Source: an uncultured Lachnospiraceae bacterium
GTDB taxonomy: Bacteria > Bacillota > Clostridia > Lachnospirales > Lachnospiraceae
Direction: 5' to 3'
Assembly: GCA_947588845.1 (NCBI GenBank)
Contig: CANQAR010000037.1
Span: 1 to 37,474, forward strand
DNA: 37,474 nucleotides
Part shown: piece after piece, positions 1-7,969 of the stretch
Layout of the letters: every line of letters begins with the position of its first letter
How positions within the stretch are numbered: position 1 is the stretch's first letter
The notes under the pieces: generated by a model
What the model saw: the letters and a program-made list of their open reading frames with translations, nothing else
What the model was told of the DNA's origin: nothing
Database searches by the model: none
Made by a program: the position numbers and the translations under genes

Positions 1-465
1 TCAGAGAGAAGAGAGTACTTCGCTGAGACGAGCGAGACAGTCAACAAGAAGATGCTCAAGGCATTTGAGCACGGCATTACGCCGATCATGTGCTGCGGCG
101 AGTCTCTTGAGCAGAGAGAGCAGGGAATCACGATGGACTGGATCCGTCAGCAGGTGAAGGTTGGCTTCCTGAATGTAACGGCAGATCAGGCAAAGACGGC
201 AGTCATCGCTTACGAGCCGATCTGGGCAATCGGAACAGGCAAGACCGCTACGACTGAGCAGGCGCAGGAAGTATGCGCAGAGATCCGCAAGTGCATCGCA
301 GAGATCTATGATGACGCGACAGCAGCGGCAATCCGTATCCAGTACGGCGGTTCCGTAAACGCGAAGACAGCTCCGGATCTGTTTGCTCAGGCGGATATCG
401 ACGGAGGTCTTGTAGGCGGCGCTTCCCTCAAGGAAGAGTTCGGAAAGATCGTCAACTACAAATAA
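1..465 (+). CDS. tpiA: Triosephosphate isomerase, 3' part (5' end outside window)
   Basis: This is the C-terminal 154 residues of the glycolytic enzyme that interconverts dihydroxyacetone phosphate and glyceraldehyde 3-phosphate. The frame is open from base 1, where SERREYF and ETVNKK are typical of the family just before the catalytic region. The catalytic glutamate lies in [14 protein letters not shown], and the phosphate-binding segments YGGSVNAKT and GGLVGGASL follow near the end. Only about the first 95 residues are missing, upstream of the window. In Clostridia the gene usually sits with gap, pgk and gpmI, which would lie to the left. No clean U-tailed terminator follows. Identification is secure. 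Confidence 0.97.
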   Translation, partial: SERREYFAETSETVNKKMLKAFEHGITPIMCCGESLEQREQGITMDWIRQQVKVGFLNVTADQAKTAVIAYEPIWAIGTGKTATTEQAQEVCAEIRKCIAEIYDDATAAAIRIQYGGSVNAKTAPDLFAQADIDGGLVGGASLKEEFGKIVNYK

Positions 466-504
466 AGGATTATTTTTGTTGATAATTACTGAATAAAGGG
501 CCTC

Positions 505-570
505 AAAACATCCTTAAACATATTGATTTTTAGTAAAAACTGCTAATTGAAATGTGTTTAAGGGTGTTTT
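505..570 (+). repeat. Long imperfect hairpin after tpiA
   Basis: Arms 505-523 and 552-570 pair over 19 positions. Seventeen are Watson-Crick and two are G-T, at 511/564 and 521/554, so the + strand RNA can form the whole stem across a 28-base loop. The 3' arm runs into four T residues. It may end tpiA transcription, but the U-run lies inside the stem rather than after it. The right arm also contains the -35 element and spacer of the promoter for the next gene. Confidence 0.5.
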
Positions 571-575
571 ATAAT
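547..575 (+). promoter_or_regulatory. Promoter for the 659-877 gene
   Basis: TTGAAA at 547-552 and a perfect TATAAT at 570-575 are separated by 17 bases, which is the sigma-A consensus layout. Transcription would start near 582. The resulting leader of about 75 bases begins at an inverted repeat, CCTCAGT at 578-584 with ACTGAGG at 623-629, which could form a stem ahead of the ribosome site AAGGAG. Confidence 0.7.
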
Positions 576-658
576 ATCCTCAGTGTTACTTTGGAGTTTT
601 CAAAAAGGGAAGATGGCGGAGTACTGAGGCAAAAGATTATTTTAAGGAGTGGCAGATT

Positions 659-877
659 ATGAAGATTCATGAACTGGAGCAGTATATTAACAATTATGAT
701 ATTAAAAGAGGGACAACTTTAAAACTTGGGAAAAACACAATCCATTGTATCGGTCAGAGTGAGGATGCCCAGGGTGTGCGCTACGTGTTTGACAATGGAA
801 TGAGATGGACGAAGGCCAATATTATCAGCAATGTTGTGAAACATATTCAGGATGGAGAGAGCTGGGGAATAAAATAA
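659..877 (+). CDS. Small conserved-looking protein, function unknown
   Basis: The product has 72 residues with no signal peptide or membrane segment. I do not recognise a domain. It begins MKIHELEQYINNY, has a central strand-rich part (GTTLKLGKNTIHCIG then YVFDNGMRWTKAN) and ends with a short helix, so a small alpha/beta fold is plausible. The start is supported by AAGGAG about nine bases upstream and by its own consensus promoter. A terminator hairpin at 921-959 makes it a monocistronic unit. Its dedicated transcription signals argue that it is a real gene rather than a chance frame. Confidence 0.75.
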   Translation: MKIHELEQYINNYDIKRGTTLKLGKNTIHCIGQSEDAQGVRYVFDNGMRWTKANIISNVVKHIQDGESWGIK

Positions 878-920
878 TCCTCAGAATAAAAATGCCGGCA
901 GCAAATTAAGACGGATATCG

Positions 921-959
921 AAATAGTAGTATCAGAAATAAAAGGTACTACTATTTTTT
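921..959 (+). terminator. Rho-independent terminator
   Basis: Perfect 11-bp stem: AAATAGTAGTA at 921-931 pairs with TACTACTATTT at 946-956, and the T-run continues to 959. It closes the 659-877 unit. The stem is AT-rich, so it may be leaky towards dut, which has no clear promoter of its own. Confidence 0.75.
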
Positions 960-1019
960 AACATGAGTAAAAAGTGTGCTTTGCGGGAACGAAGAGGGCA
1001 GACAAGGAGAATCAGGCGG

Positions 1020-1466
1020 ATGGCGAAGCTGGAGATAAGAATAAAAAAACTTGACCAGGATGCAAGAATCCCGACGAGAAGGAGCGGCCAGGCGGCGGGA
1101 TACGATCTGTACGCAAAGACAGGTTCCGCGGCGCTGGAGATCAGGCCGGGAGAAACGGCGAAGATCGGAACAGGGATCGCGGTTGAGATTCCGGACGGAT
1201 ACTTCGGAGCGGTCTTTGCCCGGAGCGGGCTGGCGGCAAAGAAGGGATTGCGGCCGGCAAACTGTGTGGGAGTCATTGATTCTGACTATCGGGGTGAGAT
1301 TTTCGTGCCGCTGCATAATGATTCCGGCGAACTTCAGACAATAGCGGACGGGGGCAGGATTGCCCAGCTGATCATTCTCCCGTATATGACAGTTGATTTC
1401 ACTGAGGCGGATGAGCTGTCGGAGACAGAACGGGGAGAAGGAGGATTCGGAAGCACCGGGATATGA
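1020..1466 (+). CDS. dut: dUTP diphosphatase (dUTPase), trimeric type
   Basis: Hydrolyses dUTP to dUMP and pyrophosphate, keeping uracil out of DNA and supplying dTMP precursor. The 148 residues carry the ordered motifs of the homotrimeric family: AGYDLYA near residues 23-29, the phosphate-binding FARSGLA, GVIDSDYRGEI with the catalytic aspartate, GGRIAQLII, and the C-terminal glycine-rich GEGGFGSTG arm that closes over the site. I place the start at 1020 because AAGGAG ends ten bases before it and the family normally begins here. The frame is open 19 codons further up, but that extension has no match to the fold. A strong terminator follows at 1532-1580. Confidence 0.96.
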   Translation: MAKLEIRIKKLDQDARIPTRRSGQAAGYDLYAKTGSAALEIRPGETAKIGTGIAVEIPDGYFGAVFARSGLAAKKGLRPANCVGVIDSDYRGEIFVPLHNDSGELQTIADGGRIAQLIILPYMTVDFTEADELSETERGEGGFGSTGI

Positions 1467-1531
1467 TGACGCCGGAGTCAGAAGAGATTTTGTTTTCATG
1501 GAAATTTGTTAAATAATTTATATTGACAGTG

Positions 1532-1580
1532 AACAGAGATAAAATTTTACAGTGAGTTTTTATCTCTGTTTGTTGTTTTT
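1532..1580 (+). terminator. Rho-independent terminator after dut
   Basis: Perfect 13-bp stem: 1532-1544 (AACAGAGATAAAA) pairs with 1558-1570, followed by a T-rich tail to 1580. A TTGACA at 1524-1529 overlaps the left flank, but only a poor -10 lies 17 bases on, so I do not call a promoter there. Confidence 0.75.
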
Positions 1581-1648
1581 CGGCAAAGGTCTGGAGTGCA
1601 GATATTTCTCTCCTGTGCAGTAACAGGAACGAAAGGAGATGGCGGTAT

Positions 1649-2482
1649 ATGCAGAATGATTCTATGGAAGTTATAAATAACAACTGTGAAATGGACTCTG
1701 ATAAAATGTACCCGGACAAAACATCCCCGCCTCTTCCCAGGATCAGGATACACAGGCATGAATGGGAAGCCGCGAAACTTATACATAACGGGAGCTTTCT
1801 GGGGCTCCGCTCTTTTATCATCCCGTATCTGATGGGCAAATCTGCCTGGACAGAGAATAAAACAGAAGAAGAAATACGGGATCAGCTGGCGGAGTCGATG
1901 GCGTGGGATGACGCAGACCAGCTGACCAGACTGCTTTTGGATGATGTTCCGGAAACAAAATGGAATGGAATACGTGTGAAGTACATCATCGACTGGTCCC
2001 GGAATGTCAGCTTCAAAGGGTACCATAAGTGGATTCCGGTAAGCCGCAGCCTTCTTCAGAAAATGAAAATCAGTGAAACACAGTTGTGTGAGACCGCTCT
2101 TTGTAACATCATCCAGGAAGATTTCCTCACTTACATTTCCCAAAAAAATATCGGTATCAGCGAAGTGATGATACTTGATCCGATTTCCGCTTCTAAAAAG
2201 GAAAGCAGTGAGAACACTCTGGTCAGAAAACTGACCTGGTGCAGTCTGCTTTTGAAAGACAGTTCATGGACAAAACTTGAGAATCTGACAAAATCATCTT
2301 TTTATCTGCTTCCATTGTTTCGAACCCGATTCTATCTTATCCCGCTCACTGGAAATGAGGACGCCGACGAGACGATTCTGGAAATACTCCGGGATGCAGC
2401 GAAAGCCGCTCCGGACGGAATAGATTTTTTGACAGACCGGATTTTTTTCTTTTCCGGCGGAAAGCTGAAGGATATTCTTTAA
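1649..2482 (+). CDS. Unknown protein with weak resemblance to DUF5688
   Basis: A 277-residue protein with no signal peptide or membrane helix. The C-terminal half looks like the widespread Clostridia family DUF5688: WIPVSRSLLQKMKISETQLCETAL resembles its segment about an element that is 'asked' and then pages through, and FYLLPLFRTRFYLIPL followed by an acidic stretch, VLEILRD-like helix and DRIFFF resembles its tail. The N-terminal third does not match what I remember of that family, so the assignment is tentative and no activity can be stated. AAGGAG lies 11 bases before the ATG. The gene sits between the dut terminator and the MATE gene and appears to stand alone. Confidence 0.65.
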   Translation: MQNDSMEVINNNCEMDSDKMYPDKTSPPLPRIRIHRHEWEAAKLIHNGSFLGLRSFIIPYLMGKSAWTENKTEEEIRDQLAESMAWDDADQLTRLLLDDVPETKWNGIRVKYIIDWSRNVSFKGYHKWIPVSRSLLQKMKISETQLCETALCNIIQEDFLTYISQKNIGISEVMILDPISASKKESSENTLVRKLTWCSLLLKDSSWTKLENLTKSSFYLLPLFRTRFYLIPLTGNEDADETILEILRDAAKAAPDGIDFLTDRIFFFSGGKLKDIL

Positions 2483-2504
2483 ATTTTGGAGATGTAAAAT
2501 ATGG

Positions 2505-2533
2505 TTGATTTAACGGCATACCGGGTGTATCAT
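2505..2533 (+). promoter_or_regulatory. Possible promoter for the MATE gene
   Basis: TTGATT at 2505-2510 and TATCAT at 2528-2533 are 17 bases apart, each two mismatches from consensus. A bulged hairpin built on GGACA and TGTCC follows at about 2540-2565. This would give a leader of roughly 90 bases before the start at 2631. Confidence 0.35.
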
Positions 2534-2630
2534 CGTATATTGGACAGAAATTATTTTTGTCCGGCGTGACGGTGCGTTTGCAGCAGACGTCAAATATTGT
2601 ACAGAATAAAAAACGGAAGAAGATGGAAAC

Positions 2631-3974
2631 ATGAAACAATCCAATATGGATATGCTGAATGGAAGTATTGCGGATAAGCTGCTGACATTTGCCCTTCCTC
2701 TGGCGGCAACGGGCATGCTGCAGCAGCTTTTTAACGCGGCGGACGTCGCGGTGGTCGGACGGTTTGCCGGGAAGAATGCCATGGCGGCCGTGGGGAGCAA
2801 CAGTCCGGTAATCGGACTGCTTGTGAACGGATTTGTGGGAATCGCGCTCGGCGCGAATGTGGTGATCTCCAAATTTACCGGGGAGAGAAACGAGAACGGG
2901 GTCTCTAAGAGTGTTCATACATCCGTATTGTTTGCTGTGGTCAGTGGCCTTTTGATCACGCTGCTTGGAGAACTGATCGCCCCGCCGTTTCTGCGGCTGC
3001 TCTCCGTGCCGGATGAAGTGTTCGACATGGCGGTCCTGTATCTGCGCGTGTATCTGCTTGGCCTTCCTGTTATTTTTCTTTATAATTTTGAGTCGGCCAT
3101 TTTCCGAAGTCAGGGAGATACGCGGACGCCATTGATCTGCCTGTTCGTTTCCGGCGTGATCAATGTTATTTTGAACCTGTTTTTCGTCCTTGTCGTCGGC
3201 ATGACGGTGGACGGTGTGGCGACGGCGACGGTGATTTCCAATCTGGTGAGCTCCGGGATGCTGTTTCTCATGCTGCGGCGCAGGAAAGATCTCATTCGGG
3301 TTGACACGAAAAAAATACGGATTCACACAGATGTGCTTGGTTCGATTGTTCGAATCGGACTTCCGGCAGGACTGCAGAGCATGGTGTTTTCCATCTCGAA
3401 TCTCTGTATCCAGTCGGCGATCAACAGCCTGGGAGCAGATGTGATGGCGGCCTCCTCGGCGGCGTTTAACATCGAAATCCTCGCTTATTATCTGGTAAAT
3501 TCCTTCGGGCAGGCGTGCACGACGTTTGTCGGGCAGAATTACGGGGCGAGGAATATTTCGCGCTGCCGGAAAGTCACAAGAATCAGTCTTGCGCTTGATG
3601 TGGGGATCACGGCCGCCGTATCGTTTCTGATTCTTGGATTCGGCAGGCCGCTGCTTGGAATATTCAACAGCGATCCGGCAATCGCCTCATACGGGATCAT
3701 CCGGCTCCGCTATATTCTTGCGGCGGAAGCTGTGAACGCCGTCATGGAGATTATGTCCGGCGCCATGAGAGGGTATGGCTATTCGCTGATGCCGGCGCTG
3801 ATCACGTTTGTCGGTGTGTGCGGAATCCGGATCACCTGGGTATATACGATCTTCCGGATATCTCCGAATTTCAATACACTGATGATGGTGTACCCGCTCA
3901 GCTGGATCGCGACGGCAATTGCGCTGGTGGTGCTGTATGTGCTGTTTATGCGCAGATTCCGGGAAGAGATGTAG
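2631..3974 (+). CDS. MATE-family multidrug/cation exporter
   Basis: A 447-residue integral membrane protein with about 12 hydrophobic helices in two similar halves, the usual MATE size. Family signatures include the start of helix 1 with LPLAATGMLQQLFNAADVAVVG, where asparagine and aspartate sit in the first bundle, and the loop segment FRSQGDTRTP between the halves, with the matching second-half stretch GLPAGLQSMVFSISN. MATE proteins export organic cations or metabolites using sodium or proton gradients, but the substrate cannot be read from sequence. The ribosome site GGAAG before the ATG is only moderate. The gene is separate from the cobalamin operon and there is no evidence that it serves it. 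Confidence 0.92.
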   Translation: MKQSNMDMLNGSIADKLLTFALPLAATGMLQQLFNAADVAVVGRFAGKNAMAAVGSNSPVIGLLVNGFVGIALGANVVISKFTGERNENGVSKSVHTSVLFAVVSGLLITLLGELIAPPFLRLLSVPDEVFDMAVLYLRVYLLGLPVIFLYNFESAIFRSQGDTRTPLICLFVSGVINVILNLFFVLVVGMTVDGVATATVISNLVSSGMLFLMLRRRKDLIRVDTKKIRIHTDVLGSIVRIGLPAGLQSMVFSISNLCIQSAINSLGADVMAASSAAFNIEILAYYLVNSFGQACTTFVGQNYGARNISRCRKVTRISLALDVGITAAVSFLILGFGRPLLGIFNSDPAIASYGIIRLRYILAAEAVNAVMEIMSGAMRGYGYSLMPALITFVGVCGIRITWVYTIFRISPNFNTLMMVYPLSWIATAIALVVLYVLFMRRFREEM

Positions 3975-4054
3975 CGCAAAGGTCTGTGGGCCCTGGGACG
4001 GGATTTGGGACTGCTTTGACAGACAATGAAGAAGAGCCGCGGTGGAAAAGCTGT

Positions 4055-4155
4055 GAAAGAAAAGACGAATACGTTACACAGAGAAAGGTAGATTCTCTGA
4101 AACAGGCAAGACAGGAGTGGAGAAGGAAAAGATGAACACGTTACGCAGAGAAAGG
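4055..4155 (+). repeat. Imperfect 34-bp direct repeat in a leader
   Basis: Bases 4055-4088 and 4122-4155 match at 30 of 34 positions, and all four differences are transitions. The second copy supplies the purine-rich segment in front of the next start codon at 4170. It looks like a local duplication of a translation-initiation region. No function is evident. Confidence 0.7.
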
Positions 4156-4169
4156 ATGGAAACAAACAG

Positions 4170-5126
4170 ATGAATATATTGATCACACCACAGCTGACGC
4201 AGACGCAGATGGACAAGCTCTCCGCGGCGGCACCGGGACATAATTTATGCTGTTGTCAGCGTCGGGATCTCACGCCGGAGGTCCTGGGACGCGCTGATAT
4301 TATCCTCGGAAATCTGATGACGCCCGAGCAGCTTGTTTACTGTAAAAATCTGAAATGGATCCAGCTGAATAATGCCGGCACGGAGGGCTACTGCGAGCCG
4401 GGACGGCTGCCCGAGGGAGCCGTTCTCGCGAACGCTTCCGGCGCGTACGGACTTGCGATCTCGGAGCACATGATCGGCTGCCTGTTCGAGCTGCGCAAAA
4501 AACTTCATCTGTACCGGATAAACCAGCTCTCCCATACCTGGAGAAATGAGGGATTTGTGGGCGTGATCGAGGGTTCGACCGTGCTGGTGGTCGGTCTGGG
4601 GGATATCGGGTCAAAGTTCGGGAAAAAGATGAAAGGTCTTGGCTGCAGGGTGCTTGGAATCAAACGGCGGAAAACCGAATGTCCCGACTGGCTGGATGGT
4701 CTTTATTTCATGGATCAGATTGATGAGCTTCTGCCGCAGGCGGACGTCGTCGCAATGACCCTTCCGGCGAATGCTTCCACATACCATGTGCTGAACCGGG
4801 AGAGGATTGCGCTTTTGAAAAAGAACGCGGTCGTCATTAATGTGGGGCGGGGCACGGCGATCGATACGGACGCTCTTTCCGACGCGCTTTATGAGGGCCG
4901 CATTGCGGGAGCGGCGGTCGATGTGACGGATCCGGAGCCGCTTCCCGCGGATCATCCGCTCTGGAATGCGCCGAACGCGATTGTCACTCCGCATATCTCC
5001 GGAGGATTCTCGCTTCCGGAGACACTGGAGCAGATCGTGGATCTGTTCGCGGCAAATCTGAAACGCTATTTTGCGGGGGAACCGCTGGCGCAGGTCGTAA
5101 ATCTGGAGACGGGCTATAAAGAGTAA
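4170..5126 (+). CDS. D-2-hydroxyacid dehydrogenase (NAD-dependent)
   Basis: A 318-residue member of the family that includes phosphoglycerate, lactate and glycerate dehydrogenases. The NAD-binding Rossmann motif VVGLGDIGSKFG is at about residues 137-148. The catalytic arginine lies in VINVGRGTAID, the glutamate in DPEPLPADHPLW and the histidine in TPHISGG, so the active site is complete. It lacks the C-terminal ACT domain of regulated SerA enzymes, and the substrate is undefined. The ribosome site is weak (AAAGGA about 13 bases up, within a duplicated leader). It directly precedes the cobalamin operon's control region, with no clear terminator between. Confidence 0.93.
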   Translation: MNILITPQLTQTQMDKLSAAAPGHNLCCCQRRDLTPEVLGRADIILGNLMTPEQLVYCKNLKWIQLNNAGTEGYCEPGRLPEGAVLANASGAYGLAISEHMIGCLFELRKKLHLYRINQLSHTWRNEGFVGVIEGSTVLVVGLGDIGSKFGKKMKGLGCRVLGIKRRKTECPDWLDGLYFMDQIDELLPQADVVAMTLPANASTYHVLNRERIALLKKNAVVINVGRGTAIDTDALSDALYEGRIAGAAVDVTDPEPLPADHPLWNAPNAIVTPHISGGFSLPETLEQIVDLFAANLKRYFAGEPLAQVVNLETGYKE

Positions 5127-5146
5127 AAAGTTTCGGAAGCAACCAT

Positions 5147-5162
5147 AATATTGTACAATATT
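5147..5162. promoter_or_regulatory. Perfect 16-bp palindrome, candidate operator
   Basis: The sequence AATATTGTACAATATT is an exact dyad that ends 19 bases before the -35 element of the operon promoter. The position suits an activator, or a repressor that bends DNA. I cannot match it to a specific regulator with confidence. Confidence 0.5.
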
Positions 5163-5181
5163 GTGTAAAAATCCTATTTTC

Positions 5182-5210
5182 TTGACAATTCTCCAGCCAT
5201 GAGGTATAGT
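5182..5210 (+). promoter_or_regulatory. Main promoter of the cobalamin operon
   Basis: A perfect TTGACA at 5182-5187 and TATAGT at 5205-5210 are separated by 17 bases. Transcription would start near 5217, giving a leader of about 550 bases before cbiK. The first 100 bases of the leader contain a nested hairpin built on GTGCG and CGCAC with an inner CGAAAT/ATTTCG stem. Confidence 0.82.
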
Positions 5211-5317
5211 TGGATGAAAGTGTGCAGCACAGAGTATCTTGCTTTTTGCAGGCAGATAAGTTTGTGCGGCGAAATGGGAAAATTGAAAAGAGAATTTCGA
5301 TCAGATATCGCACAGAG

Positions 5318-5536
5318 AATCCGCAGATCTTCTGCGGCTGTGCGGATTTACGCAAGCAAGGAATCCGGTGAGAATCCGGAACAGCCACCACTACTGTAAG
5401 GCGGACGAAGGGACAGGCGCGCAGAAGTTTCACGGACAGATTCAGACTTCCGTGTTTCACAGAGCGCGGAACCACTGGCAGATGCCGGGAAGGTGTCCTC
5501 AAGGGAGAGGCCAAGTCAGGATATTTGCGGTAATTT
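5318..5536 (+). ncRNA. Cobalamin riboswitch (B12 element)
   Basis: The conserved core is readable. AGGAATCCGGTGAGAATCC at 5359-5377 is the GGGAAnnnGGTGnnAAnnCC block. The B12 box region follows as ACAGCCACCACTACTGTAA near 5381-5399, and GCCAAGTCAGGATA near 5509-5522 is the 3' core. A plausible closing P1 pairs about 5318-5328 with 5520-5536. Adenosylcobalamin or a related corrinoid would bind and repress the downstream genes. The element lies in the leader of cbiK, and a terminator hairpin follows 60 bases later, so control by premature termination is likely. Exact ends and fold are inferred by eye. Confidence 0.9.
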
Positions 5537-5598
5537 GTATCGGAGTTTTAGTAAGAAAATTTCCGGGATGGGGAAATAGGCGTTGTGACGTTGATGTG

Positions 5599-5624
5599 AG
5601 GCATCCTGTGAGGGGTGCCTTTTT
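5599..5624 (+). terminator. Terminator of the riboswitch expression platform
   Basis: AGGCATCC at 5599-5606 pairs with GGGTGCCT at 5613-5620 (one G-T pair) around a six-base loop, followed by TTTT. It sits between the aptamer and cbiK, where an intrinsic terminator for a ligand-off/ligand-on switch is expected. The competing antiterminator is not resolved by eye. Confidence 0.75.
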
Positions 5625-5766
5625 GTGTTCTGCGGGAAATTCCGGCGGATTTCCTGTGATGCAAAAAGCGTTTCGCGCAAAAAATGCTTTCTTCCCTCAG
5701 TTTGAGGCACAGGGGAGTTCCCAATCCCGAAACCGGACTATAAATCAGGATGAGAGGAAGAGGAAA

Positions 5767-6585
5767 ATGGGTGAAATGACGGGAAAGGGGACAACGGATA
5801 CAGCGATTCTGGTCGTCAGCTTCGGGACAAGTTATGCGGATACGTGTGCCGTGACGATCGGACAGATTGAGAAAGACATTCAGGCGGCCTATCCACAGTA
5901 TCGCGTGTACCGCGCGTGGACGAGCGGGATGATTCGCAGAAAGCTGCAAAAGCGCGACGGGATCCGGATTTTTGACGTAAAAGAAGCGATGAAGCAGATG
6001 AAAGCGGACGGAATCCGGAAAGTGGTCGTTCAGCCGACGCATGTCCTGAACGGGATTGAGAATGATCTGATGACGTCGGATGCGATGGCATACCAGGAGG
6101 AATTTGAACAGATTGTGGTTGGCGCTCCGCTTCTGACTTTTGCAGAGGATAATGAGAAGGTGATCAAGGCGGTGGTGCGGGAGCTGCATCCAGCTGACGA
6201 TGAGGCGCTTGTCCTCATGGGACACGGGACGGAACATTTTTCCAATGCCATTTACGCGGCGCTTGATTATCAGTTTAAGGATCTGGGATATCCGAATATA
6301 TTTATGGGGACGGTCGAGGCCTACCCGACGATTCAGTCTCTGATAAAGGCAGTGAAAGCCTGTTCTCCGCGAAGGGTTCTGCTTGCCCCCTTTATGATTG
6401 TGGCGGGTGATCACGCGAATAATGATCTCGCGGGAGATGATGAGGATTCGTGGAAGACGCGGTTTGAGCAGGAGGGATTTGAGGTGGAGTGTATCCTGAG
6501 AGGACTTGGAGAATACCGGGAGATACGGGAACTTCTGCTTGCTCACACGGAAGCGGCCGTAAAACTGTTGGCCGCACAGAACTGA
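5767..6585 (+). CDS. cbiK: Sirohydrochlorin cobaltochelatase CbiK
   Basis: Inserts Co2+ into sirohydrochlorin, the committed step of the anaerobic cobalamin route. The product is 272 residues, close to the enteric enzyme. The two metal-binding histidines are present at H153 (LMGHGTEHF) and H216 (VAGDHANND), matching H145 and H207 of the Salmonella protein in context and spacing. The N-terminal AILVVSFGTSYADT is the family signature. There is no signal peptide, so it is cytoplasmic, unlike periplasmic CbiK forms that take part in haem handling. The frame is open back to 5368 through the riboswitch, but AGAGGAAA before 5767 and the family length fix the start there. It is the first gene under the B12 riboswitch. 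Confidence 0.96.
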   Translation: MGEMTGKGTTDTAILVVSFGTSYADTCAVTIGQIEKDIQAAYPQYRVYRAWTSGMIRRKLQKRDGIRIFDVKEAMKQMKADGIRKVVVQPTHVLNGIENDLMTSDAMAYQEEFEQIVVGAPLLTFAEDNEKVIKAVVRELHPADDEALVLMGHGTEHFSNAIYAALDYQFKDLGYPNIFMGTVEAYPTIQSLIKAVKACSPRRVLLAPFMIVAGDHANNDLAGDDEDSWKTRFEQEGFEVECILRGLGEYREIRELLLAHTEAAVKLLAAQN

Positions 6586-6629
6586 TATTTTGCCCGGATC
6601 AGGCGGATGTCGCTGATTTCAGGGAAAAA

Positions 6630-6671
6630 TAGTTACTACCTTGCGGGACGGCTGGGCGTGAACTGTAATTA
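6630..6671. repeat. Possible short remnant of an interspersed element
   Basis: Within the 128-base gap between cbiK and hemA, GTTACT at 6633-6638 and GTGAACTGTAAT near 6659-6670 resemble the outer ends (TGTTAC..GTTCAC and its complement) of the elements at 13455-13548 and 17023-17167. The middle is not conserved, so this may be a deletion derivative or chance. The rest of the gap holds only the hemA ribosome site. Confidence 0.3.
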
Positions 6672-6713
6672 AAATGCTGTGCAGGCGTCAGTATACAGGA
6701 GATAAGATAGACG

Positions 6714-7937
6714 ATGGGAATTCAAATGACAGGAATCGACCACAACGTGGCGGAGATTGATATACGTACCATATTTTCATTTACAAAAACGCGTATGGCG
6801 GAAGCACTGGAAATCCTGAAGCAGGTAAAAGGGATCGAGGGCTGTGTCATGATCTCGACCTGCAACCGGATGGAACTGTGGGTCAGCACGGGGGAAGCGT
6901 TTGAGGGTTCGATTTTTGAACTCTTGTGCCGGATCCGCGAGGTGAATCCGGACAAATACCGCCCGTATTTCGTTTTTCGGGAAGAAAGGGAGGCCGTGAC
7001 GCATCTGTTCCGGCTGGCCGGGGGGCTGGAGTCCCGGATTCTGGGCGAAGATCAGATTGTCACGCAGGTAAACGACGCGCTCGCATTCGCGCGGGAACAT
7101 TATGCGGCGGATCATGTGCTGGAGACGTTATTCCGTCAGGCGGTGACGGCCGCGAAGAAGATCAAGACAAGTATTGTGCTCTCTCACTCGGATCAGTCGG
7201 TCGTCCGGACGGCGATCGAGACGCTGAAGCGGGAGGGACTGGAATTTGCAGGGAAGACCTGCATGGTCATCGGAAACGGCGTGATGGGCAAGCTTGCGGC
7301 GATACAGCTGAAAGCGCAGGGAGCGGACGTCACGGTCACGGTGCGCCAGTACCATAAAGGCGTGGTCGATATCCCGCGCGACTGCGGCAGGATTGATTAC
7401 GGCAGACGTCTGGAGCTGCTTGGGGACTGTGATTATGTGGTCAGCGCGACGGTCAGCCCGAATTACACGCTGACGAAAGAACAGGTGGAATCGGTGCGGA
7501 AAAAACCGCTGATCGTGATCGATCTGGCTGTGCCGAGGGATATTGATCCCGCGGTGCGGAAACTGACTGACGTCCGGCTGTACGACATCGACTGTTTTCG
7601 GGAGGAGGCGCACAGCGAGGAGCAGAAAGAGGCGATCCGCCAGGCGGATGCATGCCTTGCCGAACAGATTAATGAATTTTATGTCTGGTATGAGTGCCTC
7701 GATGTGATTCCGCGGATTCAGGAGATCCGGGAGAAGGCGGCTGTCGATGTGGAGGTCAGGCTGACGAAAAAGCTGAGAGAGCTGCCGGTTGGCCAGGAAG
7801 AGCGGATGAAGCTGAAAAGCGACATCGAGGCGGCTGCGTCAAGGGCAGTCAACAAGATGCTGTTCGGTCTGCGCGACGGAGTCAGCAGAAACTCCTTCCG
7901 GGAGTGTCTGGAATGTCTGGAGAAACTGTATGAATGA
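6714..7937 (+). CDS. hemA: Glutamyl-tRNA reductase
   Basis: Reduces glutamyl-tRNA to glutamate-1-semialdehyde with NADPH, the first committed step of C5 tetrapyrrole synthesis. At 407 residues it is of normal length. The catalytic cysteine is C50 in MISTCNRMEL. The substrate-binding stretch FRLAGGLESRILGEDQI follows, then the NADPH-binding MVIGNGVMGKLAAIQL, and a C-terminal dimerisation helix region. GGAGATAA lies upstream of the ATG, and another in-frame ATG four codons on is possible. Clustering with hemC, cobA-hemD, hemB and hemL behind a B12 riboswitch, without later haem genes, suggests that this set feeds cobalamin and possibly sirohaem rather than haem. Confidence 0.97.
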   Translation: MGIQMTGIDHNVAEIDIRTIFSFTKTRMAEALEILKQVKGIEGCVMISTCNRMELWVSTGEAFEGSIFELLCRIREVNPDKYRPYFVFREEREAVTHLFRLAGGLESRILGEDQIVTQVNDALAFAREHYAADHVLETLFRQAVTAAKKIKTSIVLSHSDQSVVRTAIETLKREGLEFAGKTCMVIGNGVMGKLAAIQLKAQGADVTVTVRQYHKGVVDIPRDCGRIDYGRRLELLGDCDYVVSATVSPNYTLTKEQVESVRKKPLIVIDLAVPRDIDPAVRKLTDVRLYDIDCFREEAHSEEQKEAIRQADACLAEQINEFYVWYECLDVIPRIQEIREKAAVDVEVRLTKKLRELPVGQEERMKLKSDIEAAASRAVNKMLFGLRDGVSRNSFRECLECLEKLYE

Positions 7938-7969
7938 GGAATGAAAATATAAGATGGATTTGGAGAAAA

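Noticed and set aside
1524-1552. A promoter from TTGACA at 1524
   Set aside because: The -10 candidate 17 bases on (TTTACA) is poor, and the segment is part of the dut terminator stem.
5368-5766. A 133-codon N-terminal extension of cbiK
   Set aside because: It runs through the riboswitch and its terminator, has no family similarity, and a ribosome site precedes the ATG at 5767.
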